64,000 nt of DNA from positions 62,001 to 126,000 of the forward strand of contig JAQFWX010000005.1 in the NCBI GenBank assembly GCA_027605045.1, read 5' to 3'. The notes under the pieces were generated by a model. The model had not been told where the DNA came from and did not search any database. It was given only the letters and a program-made list of their open reading frames with translations. This document shows positions 24,323 through 36,508 of this stretch, piece by piece. Position 1 is the stretch's first letter. Every line of letters begins with the position of its first letter. Position numbers and translations under genes: made by a program. Origin of the DNA: Phallus indusiatus (Eukaryota > Basidiomycota > Agaricomycetes > Phallales > Phallaceae).

Positions 24323-26149
24323 AAGTCGAAGGAGCTTTGCATCTGGCATCCCTCGCTAGTCTGAGCTAGTAGTAGTGTTGTATCAAACTTGGAATGTCCG
24401 CAAGTTCTTTGTCAATTGATTAGTATTCCACAGGCTGCTGAGGTCGTTTCGACGTCTTTCCTTCCTAATTGCTTGCAGCGCGTATTCAATAGTGCTAAAT
24501 ACTTTCGGCCAAATAAGTAACGATCTGCAGATCGTGCCTGAGTAGAGGAAATACATAGGCGACGACGCTATTATAATAATGATGCGGAATGCGTGACATT
24601 TTGCGTTAACAATAGACTTCTTGAGCGGTTTGTCTCTCCACCGTCTTGTGCCCCATCTTGTGCCCTACCTTACTCCCCATCTCACAAAAACGGCTGCTCG
24701 CTCACGTCAACCCACGCGTTCCCATACACCCGCTAGAGTGAGTTTGCCTGCCTTTAAATTTAACTCTCCTGAACAAACATTTTTCAGACAGACCATTACC
24801 GCCAACGTACACACAATTGAATGGAGATAGGAAATGTCTTCTCACCAGTCTGGCACATGAAGTCGGGTTAAAGGTTGCTCATATATTTCCACGCGTACAT
24901 GATATTGAAGTATGTACGTATCTTAAACAATTGGGTTTACTTTTCTGAGCTTCTCATGCGAATCCAGCTCCAATCTCCAGCTCAGTGGCGCTCGGAGGTC
25001 CGTCAAATATCCAAGATTTGATTTTTCTGCGAAGCGATCTGCACAATGCTTGAGATAGCTACGAGTTTGCTGTTAGCTTCGTAAGTTGCAGTTGACATTC
25101 TATCATCTAGCTCGCTGCATTCTCTCTGTAGAATAATAATAAGTCACTATGTTTATCAAGCTGCCAGTGTTGTTAGAGTTTGCAGCGTCGAACTACATAT
25201 TGTACATTAGACGTAATGCAATAGACTTGAGCGGTTTATCTTGCGTCCCATTAAGTGTTTTTTCTACCCTAAATTCCACTGTATATTCCAATCCATTGAA
25301 CACCTTGACGATTATATGCATGGTCTGACTCCTCAACTTCATCATATTGCGGACCCAAACTTGCGACCGCTCTACGAACGTTTTCAAGCTCAAATGAGAC
25401 TATGAAGATATCCGAATAGGTAAAAGGGCTTTTAATTTGCCGGGACACGAGATTCGGGGCAATAGCGAAGCCGATAACTTGAACAACCCGTTACCGAAGC
25501 CGGAGCCTGCAAGCAAGTTGTTTTATCATGACAGTCAGTGATCAATCGATCAGATCACCGACGGGTTGCGCAGGAATCGAACATAAGTAATAGTCGTTAA
25601 TGCTATATGACTCTTAATCGAATTACACTGTAACGAATCCGCAAATAGTGCCTGGGTAATAGAGGATATGACCGCCCACTGCAACTGTGTCTTATGCTCA
25701 AACTCTTTGAATATTGGAAGTAGTTTCTCGCAAATATGCTACACGCAATGAGATACAAATAATAACTACGCAAAAGAGTTCACAAAAAAAACCGGTATGG
25801 TGTGTTTGTTTTACAGTCATGGCCCTTACGAACGTCTTTCCTTATTTCTCTTTAACCCCCCTATTTATATTTAATTTTGGACAAGGCTCAACTCTATGGC
25901 TCGAACTTCTCAACAAAGTACTCTCCGTGTGAAAAACGGTCCGCCTTGGACAGCCTCGATCCACTGTAACAGGATAAAATAGCGGAGGGTTCAATTGGAA
26001 TAACGGGCGTGTCATTGTAACGAGCCCTGAGGTTCGCACGAGAGTTGAGCCTTTACGTCAAAATGTCATTGAAATGAAACACATCGAGTACTGTAGAACA
26101 ATGAACTCACATGGCAAGAAGACAATTGGAGTACACTTGATTTCATAAG
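24323..26149. other. Spacer between array copy 6 and the DUF6534-like gene
   Basis: No gene recognised. Two related short segments (near 24518-24560 and 25627-25670, sharing GTGCCTGAGTAGAGGA-like text) hint at an old local duplication. Confidence 0.4.
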
Positions 26150-27551
26150 TCAAGCAGTTTTTTTTAAAAAAGGGGATAGATTCTCACAGTGAGGAAGAAC
26201 GAAAGAAGCACCCGTATATATTTGGGCGTTAGGCTTGCTGAGGTACTGTGTCCATTTAGTATTACTATTCTACATATACGAGGAAGGAGAAACCTCACAG
26301 TGGCGAGAATTACTGCATTGGACACGACTGTTAACAACCCAGAGGCAAAGGTATACAACGTAAGTTTGTTGAGAAGACTTTGTGTGCTATATGCCAGCAG
26401 GGACGGATGATGAATTTCGAACTTCGTCGGCAGCTTTCGAAGAGAAAATTACCAACCTCTTGATTTCGCTACGATTATTGTGGAAAAAGTGGAACATAGC
26501 GAACGCGATGATTATGTCTAATAATAAACCAATGGAAAGGCTTGCGCTTGTGAGTCCCACTGTCGTACTATGGGTTTTGACTGTTCCGAACTCCTTCGCG
26601 GATAACCTAAGGTCTTTTGAGAATTACTGTTGTGACCATTTGGACGAGGATACATACGCAATTCCGCCCATGCCTAATAAAATATTCGGTCTATAAGTTT
26701 GCGCTCAGTGCAAAAAGTGAACAGACATACCCAAAACAAGACCTGGCGGATGATACAATGATATATGTATATGTCAATCACCAACTAACGACTTTGCTAA
26801 TAGGACAGCGACTTGCCAGTGTGTGTCAATGTGAGAAATAGCTTCAAGAGAACTATTTTAGAAAAATCATAGGTGCATGGTACGTCCCCCATTACTCACC
26901 AGCAAACCAGAAAGTGCATAGCTTCTCTGCACTAATTAATCCACTATTTCGGTATCCAAATAATAAAAACTATGATGTTACGTACTGTAATAGATTTTAC
27001 CGGCGTAAAATCTAAACGTCAACCAGATTAGTTCTAGGATGCAATTAGCTGGACGGGACATTTAAACTCACGTGTGGGTCAGAGTAACAACTGCTTCCTG
27101 TTCTCGAATGAGAAGTTATTTCAATGTCTCAATACGGACAACGTACTGATATCCAAGGTTCAGCTTTGAGGCTCCTAGTAGACGAATGAGTTTCGGGGTA
27201 TGCATAATTTCACATGAACACATACCAAACTATGTCAGTCAAAGCTTTATGATTGCCCATAGAGCTGATCAAATAGTGATAGTTTGTATGTGATGTTAGA
27301 ACAATAAGAAGGATCCCCAGAATCCTGCCATAAAAAATAAACAGGTGAACGAGGTTGCTTCAAACAACAAGAAATCGGAAACACACTGAGGCTTACAATG
27401 AAAACGATACGATAAACCTGACGGCGAGTGACTCTTCCTTCCAGTTATGACAAAAGTTCCAGTATTGAAGAAGCAAGAAGCCAAAGGCAGCGAGGCTGAT
27501 TTCATTCCCAACGAACAAAGCTCCAAACGTGTCGTCAGTTGTTGCCGTCAT
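26150..27551 (-). CDS. DUF6534-like integral membrane protein, 12 short exons
   Basis: Predicted 257-residue membrane protein, function unknown. Minus-strand exons in order: 27551-27397, 27324-27226, 27174-27147, 27097-27072, 27011-26986, 26931-26900, 26841-26813, 26742-26731, 26690-26658, 26606-26457, 26386-26299, 26245-26150. The sum is 774 nt, in frame. The N-terminus TTDDTFGALFVGNEIS and the later TNYHYLISSMGNHKAL plus IVWS resemble DUF6534 proteins of Agaricomycetes. So do GLLLDIIIAFAMFHFFHNN and the helix LTLYTFASGLLTVVSNAV. An upstream in-frame ATG at 27602 is possible. It is shorter than typical family members (about 330 residues). Exons 1, 2 and 10-12 are well supported by family pattern. 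The middle ones (28, 26, 26, 32, 29, 12 and 33 nt) rest on frame and splice consensus only. It lies antisense between array copies 6 and 7. Confidence 0.6.
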
Positions 27552-29966
27552 GGGGGGGCTCAAAAGATTAGGCAGCCAGAAACCCTTATTATATTTTCCC
27601 ATTTGCAGGATCCAAGGAAGAAAATGGATGCTAGATCCGAGGAAACAGACTTAAGGCATCAGGGTAGGTATTTAATCGATGAACGGAGAACGACGGGAAA
27701 TGATGACAGATGACAGCACATTCGGGATTGCGTTGAACATTGGGTACGTCTAAGAGAAAGCCATCATACTGCATCCCACACAATTAATTAGATATTGGTC
27801 ATGATGCTGGGCGCATTCTAACAGGTTATTGCCGTACGGTATATGGCCGGAGTTTGCCGTCGGCAATTCGCACTAAAACCATCCTGCACCAAGAGACGCC
27901 TTCAAGTTGGCAGATAATACCAACGAGTATAGACACAGCTAAACACAGGGAAGATACGGAATCAACCTGCTCAAGTCTGTATCTTTTGTTAACGCTTTTG
28001 TAGGACGAGGTTATGGAGTTCCACTAAACTCGAAGTTAGCTCTGAGGTGACAGCTTGGGTATATTTATTCACACCTAGACAAGAACGGACGTACAAGAGT
28101 CCGAAATAAATATATTCCTCTTGATCCGATAAACTGTGAGAAGCATCAATGGGTCGCTCTTCTTTTGGTAGTGGGTTCGTTTATTAGTATTTTCATGAAC
28201 GTCTAAATCGCAACTTCACTTGAGCTTCACGTTATAATGTTTGACCTTGCGATCACTGTGGGACTCACATATTCTCTACGATGGTCGTCGCGAGCACGTT
28301 CATTCACATCTCCGAGGTGATAATGTTGGAAAACTAAGGTCAAGAGAATCCTTGACAATTTTTTCAGTCCCTGAAAACAAGAGTCCCATCAGCGCCCTAC
28401 CCTTTGGATGCCCTTTTCGACGTGGGACGCCGTCGCTTTTGAGTCCCAGTTTAACTGCTACGCAAACGAGATATTTTTGAGAGGAATTTTCCTGGACAAT
28501 AGGAAAGTGGATCTGGAAATCGTTGAGGAAATAATCAGCCGGGTATGAATAGAAGTTTTCGTCTATTTCCACCTTGACAAAACTATTGAGCATTTTATTC
28601 AGGCCAATTTACGACGCTATTTCCATCATCCGAGTTTTTCCCAATTGTAACTCTAATAGCGTCGAGTTCCTGCCCATCAATACACATGTGTACATGTGAG
28701 GTGGATGGAACTATTGAAACGTGGCTTAAACTGAAAATCAAGCACGTAAGTAGGCAAGTGGGCGGCTGTGGATGATGCGCTTACTAAGTACCTACAAAAA
28801 AATCTTGCTTCCAAACAATGTTAATGAGCGAGATGCTTCCATCCCGTTATACCGATATCACCAGCATTCCGAGATGGCAATCAAGTTCGATCAAAATAAA
28901 CAATGACAAAATCCGATGAATATCTTGCGGTGGAATCTCTGTGGGCGGGTGATGGAAGGATGCAGCCAGTTGCCAAAGTGGCCACTCCAGTGACGCTGTA
29001 AAATGTATTCACTGGCAGATGTCATTAAACTATAGCCTCATTCGAGACCCCACAGATGGTTCTTCCAACAGAGTGTCACTCCAAGTTGGTAAGTACTTGT
29101 ATAATCGCTTGCTGGGTATGTACTCACCCTAACGTTATCAAGTTAGCATGGAACTTGCACTGCCCCTCACGCTGATTGCCTGAAGTGCCATCAGAAGGTG
29201 TCATCTTCGCAGCAAAATAGGATATACGGGTCACCAGTGGATTTTCACGTCCCCGTCTCCTAACTTATCTCAATCCGTTTCATTGGTAGTGTTAGGCCGC
29301 ATTGAAGTACAATGCGGCCTAACACTACCAATGAAACGGATTGAGATGAGTGATCTAGGCTGTCTCATCTTTTTTTTTTTGGCTCAGTTGGATCTTCATG
29401 GAACGATGTTATCTCGTTTTGATCAAGAGGATACATAAATACCGCCGAATTCCGCGCAACATCACAGGATCCAAACAAGATCATCATATCCCAACTTCGG
29501 CAAAAGCTGTCCTGTTTCCCCCGTTCATCTTTTTTCTCGCTATCGGGACTCTTCATGCCTTCGAAAGGTTACGAAGTGCGAGGACTCCTCAGAATTGAAC
29601 CCAAAAAGTGAATCACTTTATTAAATTACAAATGAAGGTTGTATTAAGCCACTTTTGTTGTTCTTTAGACGCTAATGTCATTCTCGGTTCAGGTGCTATC
29701 GTTCCTGATGAAGTTAGACTTTGAATACAAGCACAATAGTTCACCGGTGCCCAGCGCTCAGTCTTTAATGCCTAGACTATCAGATCAATAGTACTAGTAA
29801 CTGTTTCTCCCCTTTTTAAGTAATGCAAATGGTACGCGCGAGAAAAATCGCTCAATCACGGAACTATTCAATTTACGCATACTAGGTTCCATCCGCCGAT
29901 GGCACAAGTGAGATCCCTCCGTGGCAAATTTTAATACTAATTAGACAAATACTAGATAAATACGCC
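27552..29966. other. Spacer before array copy 7
   Basis: Contains the perfect palindrome at 29267-29347. A 97-residue minus-strand frame (28593-28300) reads like coding sequence (FVKVEIDENFYSYPADYF), and a neighbouring frame upstream (CIDGQELDAIRVTIG) may belong with it. The frames do not join cleanly, so I treat it as an unknown broken or fragmentary gene. Confidence 0.4.
29267..29347. repeat. Perfect 38-bp palindrome with 5-nt loop
   Basis: Arms 29267-29304 and 29310-29347 are exact reverse complements, separated by AAGTA. No obvious target-site duplication flanks it and no gene overlaps it. It could be a hairpin element, a recent fold-back insertion or part of a cruciform-forming site. 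It lies about 620 nt before array copy 7. Confidence 0.95.
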
Positions 29967-31835
29967 ATGGCGGTCTTTAGTTTACTGCAATTTACTCCCA
30001 TGCCAGGTGCGCTCAATGCATCTGAAGTACAGGCCTTGACACAATCTCGCGCTCTCAATTCAATATCTTGTAAGTCGTTCCTCATATAATTTTGAAATCC
30101 AACCAAACATTTGACATTTTCTCTAATTCTCAGATAGTATTATTACCCTCTGGGTCCTCGAGATAATATTTACGTTCGATAAAGAGGTGGGCTTCGCTTT
30201 GTATCACAAACAAGCTTTGTGTTTTATATGAATTTTCTTTGTCAGATAATATACATCTGGAGGTGAGGTACAAAAATTGATCTTCTCTTGTCTTAGTGAC
30301 TCAAACTTAACCTTTTCTGAAGACGTTCTTGGTCACCATTCAGAATATGTTTCTTGTGCTGCAGATACTTTGCTATAGTCCCTGCGCTGTAAGATTTTGG
30401 TTTGATTATTAGCTAAATAAACGCTAACCTACAACAGCCTTATCCTCAGTAGGTGTTATTTTCATCTGTATATCAACAATATTGTAATAGCGGCTACTAG
30501 TTCCCCCAGCGCCAAATAATACAGTGAGTGTGGACCTACGGTTTCCTATGCTCGAATTGATCCATAGGTTTATTCAGTAGTAAGATTGCAAAAACTCCTG
30601 TGCTCAAGAGTATATAAACCATGATTTTAGCTGCGAATTCCTAGAGTGGTATATTGGTTTGTACGTTGTAGTCTTTTTATTGACACTGCTTCTGCTTTAA
30701 CAATGCGGAACTATTTCAGTATCATCATTATTTTTTCTCTCCTGCCCAGTAGTGGTCTCTTGGCCATCAGGCTAGCCAAACTGTATGACTCCGCTTCAAG
30801 TATGAATCTGCAGAAATCCCTTGCATATCGTTGTTATCATTTTATCTGATTCTCTATTTACAGTGCACATAACATTGACTTTGTTGGTGCTTAGTGAGTC
30901 CAATGCTTTCGTTATTTGACTATGAGATTAATAAATTCCCAACATTTAATAGTTGAAACTTCTGTACGGATGCATACGTTTTGTACTATCTGCGCTGACT
31001 CATTGTTTCAATAGTCACAAGTAGGGACTGTGATGTCGGTTCTGCCAAAGGTTCGATCAACATATAATCCGGTTACCCGAGCATGCGCCACCAATGTTTC
31101 TAAATCTCTCTGGCTTTCCAAAAGCTTGATTATGTGAGTCATTTCAATGCTCTTAGATTGATCAACTGAGCAGTCATGATGCAGGGTTCCGTACATGATT
31201 CTACTTTGTGCGTGGTTAATCGGTTTTACTATGCCGTACTGCGTGTCTAATTTAATTATGACCAGGTGTGTATATTGGTATTGCCTGGCGCGCGTTCATT
31301 CGACACTGCCGCGAAAAAGCATTCCTGTACAGGGTGGGAGCTGTAAGGGAGAATTTTGCACCGTTATACATTCTTTTTATCCGAGACGGTGTAGTCTGTT
31401 ATATTGCGTGAGTCCTTTTTTCTCTTGACCCGACTCAACTGCACCCAGATCTGAGAACTCCGTTTTACTAGCAATTTCTGTAAATTTCTCTCTCATTCTA
31501 ACTAGGCTGGTCGTGTGCTAAAACTTTTCAGTGGGAGTCGTAGTAGGTTTTCTTATGCTGACGGCGTTTCCAAGCACAAATCTCCTGACTTTTGCTGGTC
31601 CCGTGTACGTTTTTGCATATACTAGTACGCATTCATCTATATATAGCTGATAATATTCCCAGTGTGATTGTTGGGATAACATCCATATCTGTTCGTTACC
31701 ATTCATTCTCAGACTCGCAGTGATTTAAATCTTTTTTTACAGTGTTGTCGATTAGCATTGCTTCTGCATGGCGATGCGAAACATGCGATCGGGGTTTATC
31801 AGTCAGACACCAGTGAAATCCGCCTAAGTGCATAA
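29967..31835 (+). CDS. DUF6533-like seven-helix membrane protein, array copy 7
   Basis: Predicted 303-residue protein. Exons: 29967-30069, 30134-30186, 30246-30262, 30323-30388, 30438-30448, 30501-30523, 30578-30579, 30631-30660, 30720-30799, 30864-30893, 30953-30963, 31015-31133, 31185-31207, 31266-31407, 31472-31479, 31532-31604, 31663-31690, 31743-31835. The sum is 912 nt. A second in-frame ATG at 30000 would shorten the N-terminus by 11 residues. Landmarks: FTFDKE, IYIWR, RSWSPFRICFLCCRY, EWYIGL, LLAIRLAKLYDS, FIRDGVVCYI and LLLHGDAKHAIGVYQ. The C-terminal tail ends about ten residues after that motif. Copies 7, 8 and 9 resemble each other most closely, for example in the SDTSEI-type tail, and form a subgroup. 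Confidence 0.85.
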
Positions 31836-34189
31836 GGCCGTTCAGGATTCTTTCAGTTTCCGTCTTTCATTTTTTCACGTATTGCGGGCAATTATATGAT
31901 ATGTAACACAAGTAATTTATATGCGGTGAACGAGATAATATATATATATATTGGTCCGAGTCAGGTTTCAGACTTGCGCCAGTCTATATGATGATTCAAC
32001 TCAACGCTCAGGCCTAACCCCTAACCCGTCAAGCTTCAAGGCTGGTCGCATCGTGCACGATGCTATATTTCTTCGCAAGTAAATTGGGGTTCAATATTCA
32101 ATATCCGGACGGACAAAATCCTGATTTGGGGTTGGTATTTAGAGGTATTATTGTAGTCCTTGACGCCTAGGCTGAAAGTGATATTGGTCAGTTGGCAAGA
32201 GATTGTAAAATGTAAATCAGTTTATCGCGTACATTATAAGTTGGGAAGTAATAGTGCTCGATCTCGTTTTTAGGAATTGTTAGGAAAGCCTGGTGTGTTG
32301 AGAAATGGGACATTAATACAATAGAAGAGTGAACTCCGATAGAAAACTGTACCTCATTGTCCTTATTCAACTGGAAATCTCGTTCTTTATTCACCAATTG
32401 TGGACTAGTAGGTGCTATATGACTGACTTGGATATGCTGCCTCGACGCCGGGAGAACATTATATGAGTATCTCTGCGCGAAATGAGTTTTATGTATTGGG
32501 GTCTCTGGAACTGACACCCACTCACCCTGTGCCATTGATCTGTTATATGTCTGGGCAGTTGACGAAGAGCAACGTCTACCCCGTCAAGATCGTCCGCGAT
32601 AGGCCTAAAAGGAGAAATCTATCAATGTTATAATGTGAATAAGATACCCTCAAACGCGTCTAAAGACTTACTCTCGAAAAATACGTGTCTACGTTTACGT
32701 CCTCATTACCGGAAAGACCAGCAAGGGATTGTGGTTCATGACACAGGATCTCCTCTGAGGTTATTATCGAGTACGTGGGTGTACACATGTCCACAGGAGG
32801 ACTCGAAGGCGAAGGAGCAAATTCGTCGGACCTAGCATCTGAGTGAACCTGTTGGGGGCTGTCCTCCCTATACGACGCGGGGGTGGAAGGCACGGATTTG
32901 GGGGAGGTCTTGGAGTTCTGAGAGACGTCAGACATCACAGATATGGAACATAGTGATTTTCTGAGCAGATTTTAAGTAAAAAAGAACAAGAGCACAAGAG
33001 AGAACGTTGGTCAGATCTTACTTGTTCAAGTGGTCCGCAGCCGATCTCGCCGACGCGTTGTGTTGTACGCAGAGACAAGTGTCCACAAGTATGCGGCGTT
33101 GTTGTCGTTCTTATTGGATTCTCCGACTAGTCAAAGAAGTCTTCCATATCAAAGTTGTGCATTTATGGTCCGCTGATGGCAAGTATGGGGCCAGAACACG
33201 ATTTCGACGACGCGGCCACCTTGATCTGCAATCAAGGATCATCTTTGTCCACGAAATAGACCTCTCCTCATTTCGAGGCCATTCATAGTGGCTGTTCCTC
33301 AATCTGATCGGATTTGGGCAGCTGGGTTCACAGCTTTGTAGGAGAAAAAGCGTGAACTAAATTGTAATGGACCAGCGAATGAACCAACAGCGAACGCTGT
33401 CGGCGAACTCCGGGAGTTTACGTCATCAACTTGGGCAATTGTCCACTTTTTCTCGGAGGCAACTGCCAGCCTCAAGGCATTTCGGCCGAAATGGACCTTT
33501 GCGACAATCCTACCCATCTCGGGTATTGGTCCTGACAATAAAGAAATTAATATCATGGTTACGTTAAGCATGCGCAACCTAATATCTTTTACATTTGAGG
33601 TTGACTAACTTGACAGGCTATTGGGGAACGGTTACAACCTGGAATTACAAAATGCCTCTATTACTTAGGACGCTGTCTCACAATTGAAAAAAATGAAGCT
33701 AAGTTAACAACGCGATTTGTGAGTTGGCCGTGCACGAACGATTTCTCACATCGTTGATATGACACAGCTGTCGTCTCTCTACTGAAACCACGGAAAGAAT
33801 GGAAATGTACTGTATTCAATCGATGGGGTAGAATGAGAGAAAGAAGCGTAAACGTTGGACGAATAAATTACAAGTCCCTAAGTTCAAGGGCTTGTGTGGA
33901 CCGATCCCGAAAAGGGCCTTTGCAAACATACTGAATTGGCAAAGAACAAGGATATGGGAATTACATTGTGCGGACAATGTTGAAGCATCCAGGATCGGCA
34001 TACAGTGGACAGTATGTGCGTTTTGTCCAGCGGTCAATTCCCATTTCATATATAACTGAGCATCGAGAAGTCAGAGGAGGTCAAACAACAACATCAGCAA
34101 CCGCTACAGCCACAACAACCCTCGTTTGTCGTTTTTCTCCTTAAGCTCAAACTTTATCACCTTCCACCCTTTTAAATCAAATTCCAAAC
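31836..34189. other. Spacer between array copy 7 and unknown gene A
   Basis: Minus-strand frames at 32938-32660 (serine/proline-rich, starting MMSDVSQNS) and 32535-32188 could be exons of one gene joined by an intron near 32600, but frames and splice sites do not agree well. A 92-residue frame at 33577-33299 (minus) is also unrecognised. An AT dinucleotide run lies at about 31939-31952. Confidence 0.4.
34048..34057 (+). promoter_or_regulatory. TATA-like element of unknown gene A
   Basis: ATATATAACT is followed by an AGAGGAGGT stretch and CAGCAAC repeats. The same order occurs at 36351 upstream of the paralogue, so the promoter was duplicated with the gene. Confidence 0.45.
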
Positions 34190-35461
34190 ATGCCATCGTT
34201 CTTCAAGAAATTTATCAATCAGAACAAATCGGAGGCTTTGTATACTTCAGCGGGATCCTACGTATACTCTTCCAACCCCGCTTATCAGTCTTCTGTTTTA
34301 CCACCCGCCAATGCGTATCCTCAATACCCTGACATCCCCAATATTCGGGGCAGATCGTCTTTCAGCTATAGAGAGGGCATGTCGCATGAGGTTAGCAGAA
34401 GAGGTCAGTGGCCTTGTAAAATATTTTCTCAAAATAAATGGACTAAGAAATTGCGAATTATATTGAATAGACAACCCCTTTGCAGACCAGAATCGTGCTT
34501 ATATGTCGAGCGTCCGAAGGAGCCGATCGCAGACGTTGTAAGTCCCTGTTATATTATCCCACGGCAAGAGTTACATACGTTGTCCTAACTGATTTTCGAT
34601 AGCTTCTCAGAAGCGGAAAAACAATTAGGCCCACTCTTGCACGAAGAGGGGAGGTACGCTGAAAAGAACCAAGAGAATTTTGGTCCAATGCTACCTCGAA
34701 GACGGGCCAATTCAGCAACTAGGCCTGAACCAGGCCAAATATATTCACCTCCCCCCCTTCAGGCGCCAACTCAGCGGCCCTTTCAAACCAAAGAACAATG
34801 GTCCCACCATGACGACAGCGACAAGGCCACTATCGAAAACAAAGGAAAAGCAGCTTCCTCAGACACTCCGACGTCCCCTCCGAATCCCTTTGTTGAACAA
34901 AGCAGCAGCCGCGATAATCGCGTTGACGATTCCTTCCCTCATGCCAGGGAAGAATTCGAGAGGCGATATCCGTCCCTCAAAGTTTACAGCCCTGAAGAAA
35001 TAGCAGAGGCGTTGCGACTCTATGAACAATTCGTCAGAGGCGCACACAGAGATCAGAGGAGTTTAAACGAATATCCTATCGAAGTGTGTCAAGGTCAACA
35101 TCGCCCGGGAAGAGCAGCCAGCATATGTTCTCTGCCTTCTTTTTTCTCCTCTTTGACTTTTGAACGAGAAGGCGGTGAAAAGGCACCCACACTCGGCTCA
35201 GAAAACGTTTATCTAAAGAACATACAGTGGTTTTCGGAAAAAGAAATTCTATTAACATTCGCTGACAAGGTTTGGTATGATGAGTATCTATCGCCAGAGG
35301 GATACACCCTTAGTATTGCCAGCATCGACATGATGATTAATCCACCTGAAGGGTACACATTTTGCGATGTTGAGCGGGTCAGTGATTTGAATTATTATGT
35401 GAGTTTGCGGGATGCAAAGGGGAAAGTGACTAGAACATTCTGCGAAGGGCCGCCGCCTTAG
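34190..35461 (+). CDS. Uncharacterised protein, tandem paralogue A
   Basis: Predicted 379-residue soluble protein, not recognised. Exons: 34190-34403, 34471-34537, 34603-35461, with GT-AG introns of 67 and 65 nt. The N-terminal two thirds are low in hydrophobicity and rich in P, S, Q and charged residues, so probably disordered. A region around EEFERRYPSLKVYSPEE and ALRLYEQF may be helical. The C-terminal 90 residues look folded and end in a PPEGYTFCDVE motif followed by YYVSLRDAKGKVTRTF. The downstream gene at 36509 shares the same order of blocks, the intron before the long last exon and an upstream TATA-like site, so the two arose by tandem duplication. No signal peptide or membrane helix is evident. 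Confidence 0.7.
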
Positions 35462-36508
35462 GAGTATTTTTCGTTTGTCAGGCTTCTATTTCAATATAGT
35501 ATATGTTTTATGTTTGTACTTGATATTGGGCTTGTCAAATTAAGACGACCACATGCACACCTAATTAAATAAAACACGCAAACGCTTTTTAATAAGGAAT
35601 GCTAACACGGACAATGCCGAAAAGGTTTCGGGAGTTACACGATTCTATTGACCAGCGATTTGCGAGGGGAATGTTCTGTTCTGAACCTTGTGTCTATCTT
35701 CCAAATATCAGCATCAATGTCTATGGTCTTTGAGATATTAAGTCCCCGAGACGATTTCACTATGGACGTTCCATATGAGCTTGAAGAAGTTAGGCCAAAA
35801 ATCCATATGATAGTTGGCACAGATCTGATTTCTTTACAGTGCAACAATGCAGGTTCAATATTCATTCTACGTTAAGGGCTATCCATACAGTAGAGGAGCG
35901 CACCGCATCGCAGTGCCAACGATGGCTTCCGACTTTCCTAGTAAGAAGATGTCTTTAGGTCCACGCGCATTTTTGTGAAACAAAGAATAAATTTGAAGGT
36001 CTTCACCTGATGCAAATATTCTGATCCGAAGAGAGGCTTTATCAATAGATCGACATTGGATTCTGACTTCTATAACAATCGACAGAAGGAGGCACATGGA
36101 GGAAGAGCGTTTGAGTGTACGGCGGCCTGTTCAAAATTTAATGCGCAGGGACCATTGAGAATTCCGTCCTTAACTTGTGAAAGTGAGTGTGGACGATGAA
36201 CAAAGGAGTTGAAAGCATACCGAATCAATAATAATTAATAAGGATTGGCAGGTCAGTGTTGTGCGGACGATGTTAACGTTAACGGGACCGGGACTGACAT
36301 ATAGTGAGCAGTTCGCGTCGTTTATCGTCCATGGTCCCCATCACATTTTCATATATAACTACCCAAAGCCAGAGGAGGTTCAATCAGCAACTTCAGCAGC
36401 GACGATACTCCGGCCCTCGCTTCCTTGTTTTCGCTTCCTTGTTTTCTCCCCCTTGAGCTGACACCTAATCGTACTACACCACTTTTTTCAAAACAAATCC
36501 ACATTACT
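35462..36508. other. Spacer between unknown genes A and B
   Basis: Carries the duplicated promoter of gene B in its last 250 nt. Short frames at 35648-35875 and on the opposite strand at 36097-35879 have no recognisable motif. Confidence 0.45.
36351..36360 (+). promoter_or_regulatory. TATA-like element of unknown gene B
   Basis: ATATATAACT, 158 nt before the ATG at 36509, is the counterpart of the element at 34048. The shared downstream AGAGGAGGT motif supports a common origin. Confidence 0.45.

Noticed and set aside
32188..32938. Two-exon minus-strand gene
   Set aside because: The two open frames cannot be joined by GT-AG splice sites in a consistent phase; left as an unresolved possibility in the spacer note.
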